Assembly (NCBI GenBank): GCA_020025475.1
Contig: JAHHSA010000061.1
Span: 1 to 9,335 of the forward strand
Length of the DNA: 9,335 nt
From: Oscillibacter sp.
GTDB taxonomy: Bacteria; Bacillota; Clostridia; Oscillospirales; Oscillospiraceae
Direction of reading: 5' to 3'
Position 1 is the first letter of the stretch. The number at the start of each line of letters is the position of its first letter. Below the pieces are notes generated by a model that saw only the letters and a program-made list of their open reading frames with translations, was not told the origin of the DNA and did not search any database. Of this stretch, positions 1 to 5,904 are shown piece after piece. The translations under genes and the position numbers were made by a program.

Positions 1-88
1 TGATGAATCAATCAGGCGGTTTTGCTCCACGATGCACTGCATCGAACGATTTAGATAGATATTTTGCACACCAGAAAAGCCTGACTGC

Positions 89-1315
89 TCAGGTGGAAAG
101 ATCCACGTCATCCCAACGGCAGCAGTCGTCGCAGCCGGCGAGCCAGAACAGAGCACGATGCCGCTCCATAACAACGCCCTCATCCAATCCCTGAGGAGCA
201 GGCAATCCATTTACACGGGCATCCACACATGCCCAATGGAGCAGATAGATGAGGTCCGCCTGGTCCAGCAGTTCTTTCCGAGGGCGGGGTTTTACTGCAG
301 CCAGCAGTTCATCCATGTGGGAATACGCCTGCATAAGCCGTACAGAGGCGGGTACATCGCAGATGTGGTCGGGCCAGAATAAATCCTCGTGCAGCCCTAA
401 GGCCCACTCCATCACCCAAAGATTTTCGTACTGCCACACAAACTGAACCTGCTCCTGCTCGCTGCTGTTTGAATTATTTAAATAGTCCTGCTCACTGGGT
501 GAAAAGAATTCCTCGGCTCTATAGCTGTCAACAATTGGCTGGATAAAGGCTTTTGCTTCATCGTAGGACATTTTTTCGCTCAAGCGGCATTCGGAGTATA
601 AAGAAACTGCGAGCAGAGCGGCGGCTCTGCCGCACATCTCACGAAGAGTATGGCTGGGGTCTTTTTCTCCTGTGCCCAGAAGGGGCAGAAAGGACGGCGC
701 GTAGAGATGCTTTTCGTCCAACACGTTGATAGAACGATCCCGGCGCGCGCAGTCCTCTGGAACATGCTGTCTCCAATCGTCGGGCAGTGGGTATTTAGGC
801 GGCATATAATACTCAAAATCGCTGTGTCCCTGTTTATCAAAAATCGGTCGGCCGACAGCGTCACAGAGGATATCTGTTCCCTGTGTCAGCAGCCCCTGAA
901 TGGGGAGGGCGGCCTGCCAGATCTTAGTATTGATTTCATTTTCCTTATCGGGATTTTTTGGCCCGTCATATTTGGCATATACCCGAATCACGCTATGGCA
1001 CATGCGCAGGTGATGAAGGACGTTGCGCTGAATTTCCAGATGCTCCGTTTCTGTCTGCCGAAAATAGCTCCACACACCGCGAAGCTGTTCCTGAGCGTAT
1101 GTTCCTTCGTCGCCTTCATCTTCTGTTGTGTAAACGGCGAAAGCAAGGAGCATATCGTTTCGCTGCAAGGTGATTTGGTTTCCTGTATGACCGCTCGGAA
1201 TGCCGAATACCTGCTCCAGCTGGGACAATATATCTTCTTGGCTGCCTAGCGGACAGAAAATCAGTTCATGAATTTCCACCGGTTCCTGAGATTTTTTCTT
1301 ACAAAACAAACTCAT
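89..1315 (-). CDS. DUF4272 domain-containing protein, 408 aa
   Basis: The C-terminal half, about residues 192-408, matches the DUF4272 pattern as I know it. It has a SINVL segment near 195-199, an EMCGRAAALLAVSL helix (226-239), a SPSEQ and later FVWQYENLWVMEWALGL block (292-308), a PDHICDV motif (315-321), a GVVMERHRALFWL stretch (380-392) and the terminal WDDVDLST. The family has no established activity. The first 190 residues are soluble-looking, with no signal peptide or membrane segment, and I cannot assign them. The start is set at 1315 because AGGAGG lies 7 bases upstream of that ATG; an in-frame ATG at 1333 sits upstream of this Shine-Dalgarno and is unlikely to be used. The gene appears monocistronic and diverges from the phosphatase at 1595. 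Family call fairly sure, function unknown. Confidence 0.85.
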   Translation of the reverse strand: MSLFCKKKSQEPVEIHELIFCPLGSQEDILSQLEQVFGIPSGHTGNQITLQRNDMLLAFAVYTTEDEGDEGTYAQEQLRGVWSYFRQTETEHLEIQRNVLHHLRMCHSVIRVYAKYDGPKNPDKENEINTKIWQAALPIQGLLTQGTDILCDAVGRPIFDKQGHSDFEYYMPPKYPLPDDWRQHVPEDCARRDRSINVLDEKHLYAPSFLPLLGTGEKDPSHTLREMCGRAAALLAVSLYSECRLSEKMSYDEAKAFIQPIVDSYRAEEFFSPSEQDYLNNSNSSEQEQVQFVWQYENLWVMEWALGLHEDLFWPDHICDVPASVRLMQAYSHMDELLAAVKPRPRKELLDQADLIYLLHWACVDARVNGLPAPQGLDEGVVMERHRALFWLAGCDDCCRWDDVDLST

Positions 1316-1359
1316 ATCAGCGCCTCCTATCATTCAGACCACCTGACTGTTTTTTCTTG

Positions 1360-1387
1360 ATTTTACCATATTGCGACAGGATTTCAA
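1360..1387 (-). promoter_or_regulatory. Sigma-A-type promoter for the DUF4272 gene
   Basis: Read on the minus strand, TTGAAA (1382-1387) is followed after 16 bases by TAAAAT (1360-1365), with an upstream TGG that makes an extended -10. Both hexamers differ from consensus at one position. The predicted start of transcription near 1353 gives a leader of roughly 38 bases containing the AGGAGG site. Inferred by pattern only. Confidence 0.6.
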
Positions 1388-1415
1388 GAAAAAGTGCAGT
1401 TTTTTATACTCTAAC

Positions 1416-1443
1416 TTCATATTTTATGATCTTGTGATAAAAT
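1416..1443 (+). promoter_or_regulatory. Possible promoter for the metallophosphoesterase gene
   Basis: TAAAAT at 1438-1443 is preceded by TGA, giving an extended -10. A weak -35 candidate TTCATA lies at 1416-1421 with a 16-base spacer. A second candidate -10, TATACT at 1405-1410, has no good -35. Either would leave a leader of 140-180 bases before the ATG at 1595. Downstream of the -10 is a direct repeat TTGTACAT (1451-1458 and 1464-1471, 13-base period) that could be a binding site. Confidence 0.35.
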
Positions 1444-1468
1444 GCGCTGCTTGTACATCGGGTTTGTA

Positions 1469-1586
1469 CATGAGGAGATGGGAACAACTTTGGATGATTA
1501 TAGGCGATTTGTATCTCAATACCAACCGCCAGATCGCAGACAGGCTCAAACGTTTCCTGACTGAAAATCAGTACAAAGAGAAATGA
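1469..1586 (+). other. Leader region with weak overlapping small ORFs
   Basis: Two frames are open here. One reads through to a TGA at 1584-1586 and ends in a helix-like IADRLKRFLTENQYKEK tail, overlapping the Shine-Dalgarno of the phosphatase gene. The other starts at ATG 1478, encodes 28 residues beginning MGTTLDDYRRF, and stops at 1562-1564; GAGGAG abuts its start with no spacing. Neither has a well-placed ribosome site, and I recognise neither peptide. They could be a degraded gene end or chance. If real, the longer frame would be translationally coupled to the phosphatase. Confidence 0.2.
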
Positions 1587-1594
1587 GGTAAAGA

Positions 1595-2296
1595 ATGGCT
1601 ACTTATGTTATGAGTGATATTCACGGAAATTACGAAAAGTATATACAGGCATTAAATGCAATCAATTTGCAAGATCATGATACTTTGTATGTACTTGGCG
1701 ATGTGGTTGACAGAGGCACAGGGTCTTGTAAAATCCTTTTAGATATGATGTGTCATTTTAACATCATTCCCTTGCTTGGAAATCACGAATTCATGGCTAT
1801 GACAGTGTTGTCGAAATTAGTGGAAGAAATAACGGACAGTACGATTCATAGTTTTGATCAGGATTTTATCACCGGTATGCTTCGTTGGTTTGAAAACGGA
1901 GGAAAAAGCACGTTTGATGAATTCAAAAGGCTGACGTGTGATGACAAGCAAGCGGTGTTGGAATATCTGGAAGAATTTCAGTTATATTCAGAAATTACCA
2001 TAAACGGTCAAGAGTATATTTTAGTTCACGCAGGACTGGATCATTTCAAGAGAACAAGGAACTTAAGTGATTATAAGCTTCAGGAAATACTATGGGCAGA
2101 AACCGACTATGATAAAGTATATTTTGAAGATAAAATCTTGATTACAGGGCACACGCCGGTATCGGCCATATTATTTGATAAAAGCGCCGATAAGATCTTT
2201 AAGAAAAACAATCACATTGCAATAGATTGTGGTTGTGGGTTTCATGGTAAATTAGCCGTACTTTGTCTTGATACGATGGAGGAATTTTATATATAG
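1595..2296 (+). CDS. PP2A/ApaH-like metallophosphoesterase, 233 aa
   Basis: This is a cytoplasmic calcineurin-like phosphoesterase of the bacterial serine/threonine phosphatase and ApaH-related group. The dimetal-site motifs are all present and in order: SDIHGN (D8, H10), GDVVDRG (35-41, D36), GNHE (62-65), VHAG (H145) and GHTP (185-188, H186), followed by an IDCGC segment near 210-214. The length is typical of the family. No signal peptide or membrane segment is visible. The likely substrate is a phosphoprotein or a dinucleoside polyphosphate, which the sequence alone cannot decide. The start has a TGAGGT site 6-10 bases upstream. The gene is visibly more AT-rich than its neighbours on both sides, which may reflect separate acquisition. 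It converges on the nucleotidase gene. Confidence 0.88.
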   Translation: MATYVMSDIHGNYEKYIQALNAINLQDHDTLYVLGDVVDRGTGSCKILLDMMCHFNIIPLLGNHEFMAMTVLSKLVEEITDSTIHSFDQDFITGMLRWFENGGKSTFDEFKRLTCDDKQAVLEYLEEFQLYSEITINGQEYILVHAGLDHFKRTRNLSDYKLQEILWAETDYDKVYFEDKILITGHTPVSAILFDKSADKIFKKNNHIAIDCGCGFHGKLAVLCLDTMEEFYI

Positions 2297-2414
2297 GGAG
2301 AAATAAAATTCATGGGTGCCCATCATTCTGAAAGAAAAAATCAAAACAATCTGCTTGAAGAAGGCTGCCAAAACCCACGTTTTTTGCTTTATGCCCCAAG
2401 TTTTTTGACGAACT

Positions 2415-2446
2415 AAAGCGGCGCAGGCAATGCCTGCGCCGCTTTT
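2415..2446. terminator. Strong stem-loop between convergent genes
   Basis: Perfect inverted repeat: AAAGCGGCGCAGGCA (2415-2429) and TGCCTGCGCCGCTTT (2431-2445). It most likely forms a 13-bp stem with a CAATG loop. On the plus strand the stem ends in TTTT, suiting termination of the phosphatase transcript. On the minus strand it lies 8 bases past the nucleotidase stop codon at 2454 and has only a short T run, so it may act there as a weaker terminator or 3' stabiliser. Confidence 0.75.
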
Positions 2447-2453
2447 CCATTCT

Positions 2454-4610
2454 TTAGTTGAACTTTTGGTCGTTTTCTTGGGGATTGAGGATGGTGATAC
2501 GGCTCTCATTTTGAGGGGCAATCTTGCCCAGCTCCTTGATATACTCACTGACGATGGTACGGTAGTAGTCGTTGGTGCGGTAAACCAGCTTGCAGCCAGG
2601 CAGATCCTGGGCAGCGGTTTCGTGGTTGCCGTCGCTGCCCTCTGGGTTGAGCACATTGAACATGGTATAACCGTCGCCGCCGCCGCACATAAAGTCGTTG
2701 CAGGCCAAGGTGTACCACTTTTTCAGATCCAGATCGGAGCCGTCGTCCATGGTCACAGAGACCAGACGCTCCCCAGCCGGCTTGGCACCGTCAAAGGTAT
2801 ACTTCAGGCCGGAGACTTGAGGGAACTTGCCGTTGGTTTCGGGATAGCCGGCCACACCGTTCTCCAGAGCATCCCACACGGTCTGACCGGTGACATTTAT
2901 CAGGGTGACCTTGTTGTCGAAGGGAAGCATAGCGAAGATATCGCCCATGGTCACATCCCCAGCCTTGAGGCCGGCCCGGATACCGCCGCCATTCTGGATG
3001 GCGATGTCTGCATCGCAGTGAGAGCGCAGGGCGTCGGCGGCCAGGTTACCCAGAGGACTTTCCTGAGTGCGGACCAGAGGGCTGGACCAGGGAATATCCT
3101 CGGCGCACTGGCCGATGACTACTTCCATCTGGGCATCCAGCTCGGCCTGATAGCCGGTTAGGATTTTCTTGATCTCGGTCTTTTCGGGCACGGTGGAGGA
3201 GAGGACAATCTGGTTAAAGGTGTAGCCGATAACCTCGCCGTCCTTCAGGTTCAGGTTGGTCTGGTTGACGCAGGTGCCCACGCCGCCGGGATTGACTACC
3301 ACGGTGCCCTCGATATTCAGGGGACGGCCGAAGGTGTCGTTTCCGCCGCCGACTTCCATGTCGATGCCCTTCAGCTTGGTGGGAACCTCGTTGTTGTGGC
3401 TGTGGAGGTGGGCCAGAAGGATGACGGCGTCAGCCTCGGCGTTGGCCTTGGCCAGTACTTCGGCACCCACCTCCCACTGGTCGTGGAAGTCAATGTCCTG
3501 GGTGTTGGTGTAGTGAGTGGTGGCCTTGGAGCTGTCATCGGTCAGGCCCACAATAGCCACCTTCACGCCGTCCAGCTCTTTAATGATATAAGGAGAAAAC
3601 TGCTCGGGGTAGGAGCCGTCCATCCAATAGGTGTTGGCAGAGAGCATGGCGTAGTCAGCACGATCTGCCAGAGACAGCAGGTTATCAAAGGAGTAGTCGA
3701 AGTCGTGGTTGCCCAGCACCGTAGCGTCGTAGCCCTGGGCGTTCATCACGTCCACGCTGGATTTACCCAGAGAGATGTTGGTCAGGTCGGTGTTGTAGGG
3801 GGAATCGCCGGCATCAATCACCAAAGTGTTGGGATTGCGCTTGCGAATCTCATCAAAGATGTAGCCGGCCTTGGCAGAGCCGCCAACCTCAATCTTGGAC
3901 CCGGAGGGGGTATAGGGGACCATGTTGCCGTGAATGTCTGAGGTGGACATGGTGGTGAGGATGGTGAGGTCACGGGTGGCGGTGTCCAGCAGGTAGGCGG
4001 CTTCGCCACGGGTGATGACCGCATCAGTGAGCTCCAGATCGGAGGGGAGCAGGCCGTCGGCCTTGCCCTGAGCCAGGAAGTCCATTTCTTTGTCGGCACC
4101 GTAGACTGCCTTCATGACGGACAGGGCAAACTGGGTACGGGTCATCTCCTTGTCTGCCTGGAAGGAGCCATCGGCTTCGGGGACCATAAGACGAGCTTCC
4201 AGCACAGTGTTGGCAACGGTCTCAGCCCAAGTGCCAACAGCATCGGGGGCGGCGGGCATGAGAACGGCATCCAGATTCGCCACAGTAGTATCGGTGGAGT
4301 AGAACTGCTTGACGATGGGTGCCTCTCCCTCGGCGGGAGCGGGAGCCTCAACGGAGTAAACGGGGACCAGATAGAAGGCGTTATAGAGCAGGGAAGCGGC
4401 GGCGCCCCGAGTCAGGGGAGCCGTGGGGCGGAAGGTGCCGTCCCCGGTACCCTGAATTATTTCCCGATCGGCCAGAGCCTGAATGCTGGCCTCATAAGGC
4501 ACGCCCTCCACATCGCTGACGGTACCGGCCAGTGCGGTAGGGGAGGCGAGGGCGAGGGACAAGGACAGGGACAGGCATAGAGCAAAAAGCTTCTTTGAAT
4601 GTTTATGCAT
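2454..4610 (-). CDS. SLH-domain 5'-nucleotidase/2',3'-cyclic phosphodiesterase family protein, 718 aa
   Basis: A secreted, probably cell-wall-attached nucleotidase-like enzyme. From the N-terminus there is a signal peptide (1 to about 28, basic start, Leu/Ser-rich core, ending ALA). Three SLH-type repeats follow: about 32-79, clear, with GTGDGTFRP and LTRG; about 125-171, with ADGSF and MTRTQ; and about 175-212, with ITRGEAAYLL. The metallophosphatase domain shows SDIHG (D225, H227), DAGDS (D269), GNHDFD (300-305, the H302/D305 pair corresponding to the UshA catalytic dyad) and AHLHSH (400-405). The usual GGHxH position instead reads GGGND (421-425). The C-terminal nucleotidase domain has SPLGNLAADALR (518-529), NGGGIRAGL (540-548) and CGGGDGYTMF (642-651). 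The start at 4610 has AAAGGA 8 bases upstream; upstream in-frame ATGs lack such a site. No LPXTG motif is present, so attachment would rest on the SLH repeats. Confidence 0.88.
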   Translation of the reverse strand: MHKHSKKLFALCLSLSLSLALASPTALAGTVSDVEGVPYEASIQALADREIIQGTGDGTFRPTAPLTRGAAASLLYNAFYLVPVYSVEAPAPAEGEAPIVKQFYSTDTTVANLDAVLMPAAPDAVGTWAETVANTVLEARLMVPEADGSFQADKEMTRTQFALSVMKAVYGADKEMDFLAQGKADGLLPSDLELTDAVITRGEAAYLLDTATRDLTILTTMSTSDIHGNMVPYTPSGSKIEVGGSAKAGYIFDEIRKRNPNTLVIDAGDSPYNTDLTNISLGKSSVDVMNAQGYDATVLGNHDFDYSFDNLLSLADRADYAMLSANTYWMDGSYPEQFSPYIIKELDGVKVAIVGLTDDSSKATTHYTNTQDIDFHDQWEVGAEVLAKANAEADAVILLAHLHSHNNEVPTKLKGIDMEVGGGNDTFGRPLNIEGTVVVNPGGVGTCVNQTNLNLKDGEVIGYTFNQIVLSSTVPEKTEIKKILTGYQAELDAQMEVVIGQCAEDIPWSSPLVRTQESPLGNLAADALRSHCDADIAIQNGGGIRAGLKAGDVTMGDIFAMLPFDNKVTLINVTGQTVWDALENGVAGYPETNGKFPQVSGLKYTFDGAKPAGERLVSVTMDDGSDLDLKKWYTLACNDFMCGGGDGYTMFNVLNPEGSDGNHETAAQDLPGCKLVYRTNDYYRTIVSEYIKELGKIAPQNESRITILNPQENDQKFN

Positions 4611-4652
4611 ACTGTACATCCTTTCAGTTGTTTTTATAGGGATTCTGACTAA

Positions 4653-4661
4653 ATTATAGCA
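4653..4661 (-). promoter_or_regulatory. Extended -10 promoter of the SLH nucleotidase gene
   Basis: On the minus strand the bases read TGCTATAAT: a perfect -10 hexamer (4653-4658) with the extended TGN element. No good -35 lies at the usual 16-18 bases; TTGTCC at 4680-4685 is 21 bases away. An extended -10 can work with a poor -35. The resulting leader is about 35-40 bases. Confidence 0.6.
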
Positions 4662-4778
4662 TACTCTTTCTTTTTCTTGGGACAAAGGAAAGTAAAGAAT
4701 TGGTAAAATGTTTTTGAATTGGGGAGGCGCTTTTTTTCGGTCTGTGGATTATGCAAAATAAATGTTATTGTTAATATG

Positions 4779-4795
4779 CGTTGCTTGTAGCAACG
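4779..4795. promoter_or_regulatory. Palindromic candidate operator over the XRE gene -35 region
   Basis: A perfect inverted repeat CGTTGC-TTGTA-GCAACG, two 6-base arms around a 5-base centre. It covers the best -35 candidate (TTGTAG, 4785-4790) of the regulator gene downstream. The size suits a dimeric helix-turn-helix protein, so autorepression is a natural guess. No second copy was noticed in this window. Confidence 0.4.
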
Positions 4796-4814
4796 GGGCA
4801 GTTTACCATATAAT
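4785..4814 (+). promoter_or_regulatory. Promoter of the XRE regulator gene
   Basis: A perfect TATAAT lies at 4809-4814. The -35 candidate TTGTAG at 4785-4790 is 18 bases upstream and matches consensus only in its first three bases. A weak -35 lying inside a palindrome is compatible with a regulated promoter. The leader is short, about 20 bases. Confidence 0.6.
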
Positions 4815-4842
4815 GTAGGCACTCGAGAAAGGAGTGTATGTC

Positions 4843-5352
4843 ATGCTAAATGAGAATATAAAAGCAATCAGAAAATCGAAGGGACTTTCACAAGAAGAGC
4901 TTGCTATTAAGCTCAATGTGGTTCGCCAAACAATTTCAAAATGGGAACAAGGTCTGTCGGTTCCTGATTCCGATATGCTGATCTCTATATCAAAAGTGCT
5001 TGAAACACCTGTCAGTACGCTGCTGGGAGAAACTGTTGCGGAATCAAAGGTGGATGACTTAAAAGCAATTTCCGAAAAACTTGAAGTCATCAACTTGCAG
5101 CTGGCACAAAAGAAAGCAGCGCGGCGAAAAATACTTCATTGGTTTTTCATCTCGCTATGTGTGCTTGTAGGGATTGTTTTTGCGGTCTTAACTGTATTAA
5201 ACAGCTCTTATTTGGGATGGGATTATAGTGACCCTGAAACAGCAGTGGTCGGCGTTGGGTTTCATGCGTTTGAGTGGCTGTTTATTAGGGCAGCGCCCCT
5301 TGCGCTGATTGGAGGCGTTGTTGGTGCTTTTTTGACACGGAAAAAAGAATAG
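4843..5352 (+). CDS. XRE-family transcriptional regulator with C-terminal membrane segments, 169 aa
   Basis: Residues 1-62 form a classic Cro/C1-type helix-turn-helix: MLNENIKAIRKSKGLSQEEL, then the recognition helix with VVRQTISKWEQG (26-37), then PDSDMLISISKVLETPVSTLLG. Residues 65-95 look helical and linker-like. Two hydrophobic segments follow, about 97-119 (HWFFISLCVLVGIVFAVLTVL) and about 145-164, with a basic RKKE end. This is a membrane-tethered regulator layout common in Bacillota. The start at ATG 4843 has GAAAGGAG ending 9 bases upstream; a GTG at 4834 directly abuts that site and is rejected. The gene diverges from the nucleotidase and is somewhat more AT-rich than the operon downstream. 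Its targets are unknown apart from the palindrome at its own promoter. Confidence 0.87.
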   Translation: MLNENIKAIRKSKGLSQEELAIKLNVVRQTISKWEQGLSVPDSDMLISISKVLETPVSTLLGETVAESKVDDLKAISEKLEVINLQLAQKKAARRKILHWFFISLCVLVGIVFAVLTVLNSSYLGWDYSDPETAVVGVGFHAFEWLFIRAAPLALIGGVVGAFLTRKKE

Positions 5353-5437
5353 CCGACATAGGCAGCGTGCTGGATATCGGACAATTCCCCTCTGAAAATC
5401 GTTTTGTTGAATCGGGAAGGGAGGGGGGAAACATACG

Positions 5438-5503
5438 GTGACAACTGCTGCGCATATGGCAGGCGGTTCATTGAGAAAAACGTCCCCTGTTGTAGTTTTA
5501 TAA
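5438..5503 (+). CDS. Putative 21-residue leader peptide
   Basis: A GTG start at 5438 follows a strong purine ribosome site (GAGGGGGGAA, 5421-5430, with 7-11 bases spacing). The frame runs 21 codons, from VTTAAHMAGG through SLRKTSPVVVL, to TAA at 5501-5503. The final codons form the left arm of the terminator and the stop codon lies in its loop. That position suggests a regulatory leader peptide whose translation interferes with hairpin formation. There is no run of one amino acid of the kind found in biosynthetic attenuators, apart from VVV near the end. The peptide is too short to judge by composition. Confidence 0.4.
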   Translation: MTTAAHMAGGSLRKTSPVVVL

Positions 5504-5526
5504 TGTACAACAGGGGACGTTTTTTT
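5476..5526. terminator. Long bidirectional terminator / attenuator hairpin
   Basis: The arms AAAAACGTCCCCTGTTGTA (5476-5494) and TACAACAGGGGACGTTTTT (5506-5524) are perfectly complementary over 19 bases, with an 11-base loop and a T run continuing to 5526. A-run and T-run flanks make it usable from both strands. It may simply end the XRE transcript (stop codon 124 bases upstream), or attenuate transcription into the downstream region through the overlapping leader ORF. Confidence 0.85.
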
Positions 5527-5877
5527 AGGTTCATTTTTACGGCTCTGAGACGGAGTACAATGGTGCTTGCAAAAGTGAATCAAAATAGGCAAGCCACTAG
5601 AGGCTCTTCGGAGTCTTGTTCTCTTTTTCGGACGGGGAACATCCGTTGGCTGTTCCAATCCCTTTCCGGGGTGGGACATCTGGGTGCTCCGACACGCCCC
5701 ACTCTCATTTTATGGATAGGGCAGTGCGCCCGGATTCCGCAGGGATGGCGACCCGCACGCTGTACACGCGGAATGTCTGATAGCCAGCAACGCAGCAATC
5801 AAACGCAAAAATTTAAAATTTAGCAAATTCTTTACCTGTCGAGGATGGGCGATTTTACAAAGGGCTCCTATACTGAA

Positions 5878-5897
5878 CTTCGGTTAATCGAAGGAGG
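5878..5897 (+). promoter_or_regulatory. Ribosome binding site of the TTG-started gene, with small hairpin
   Basis: AAGGAGG (5891-5897) lies 7 bases before TTG 5905 and decides that start over the in-frame ATG at 5845. A 5-bp inverted repeat CTTCG-GTTAAT-CGAAG (5878-5893) overlaps the first three bases of the site and could modestly limit ribosome access, or be an operator. A TATACT at 5869-5874 could be a -10, but no -35 supports it. Confidence 0.5.
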
Positions 5898-5904
5898 AAA
5901 CAAC

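Larger units (their letters stand above)
5353..5904. other. 552-base stretch without a convincing large gene
   Basis: It holds, in order, a purine-rich G run (5415-5430), a 21-codon leader-like ORF (5438-5503), a strong terminator (5476-5526), a GC-rich segment (about 5590-5790) and an AT-rich patch (about 5800-5835) before the operon start. An open frame from ATG 5560 to 5823 (87 residues, rich in Arg, Trp, Cys and Ser) has GGAG only 4 bases upstream and resembles no family I know; another frame of the same DNA reads at least as well, so I do not call it a gene. An inverted repeat ATTCCGC/GCGGAAT (5734-5740 and 5768-5774) encloses a 27-base loop. The segment could be a degraded mobile-element end or a long structured leader. 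Confidence 0.5.

Noticed and set aside
30..44. Inverted repeat CGATGC-ACT-GCATCG after the DUF4272 stop codon
   Set aside because: The stem is only 6 bp with no T run on the minus strand, so it is not a credible terminator.
650..1249. 199-residue plus-strand open frame
   Set aside because: Antisense to the DUF4272 gene; hydrophobic stretches are chance readings of the opposite strand.
2430..3161. 243-residue plus-strand open frame, plus further plus-strand frames to 4519
   Set aside because: They are antisense to the nucleotidase, which has clear domains throughout; no ribosome sites or family motifs.
5197..5679. 160-residue minus-strand open frame
   Set aside because: It runs across the end of the XRE gene and the strong terminator; composition is implausible and no start signal is present.
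5560..5823. 87-residue plus-strand frame after the terminator
   Set aside because: Arg/Trp/Cys/Ser-rich, with a poorly spaced GGAG and no recognisable family. A competing frame looks equally good, so it was described as unexplained sequence.
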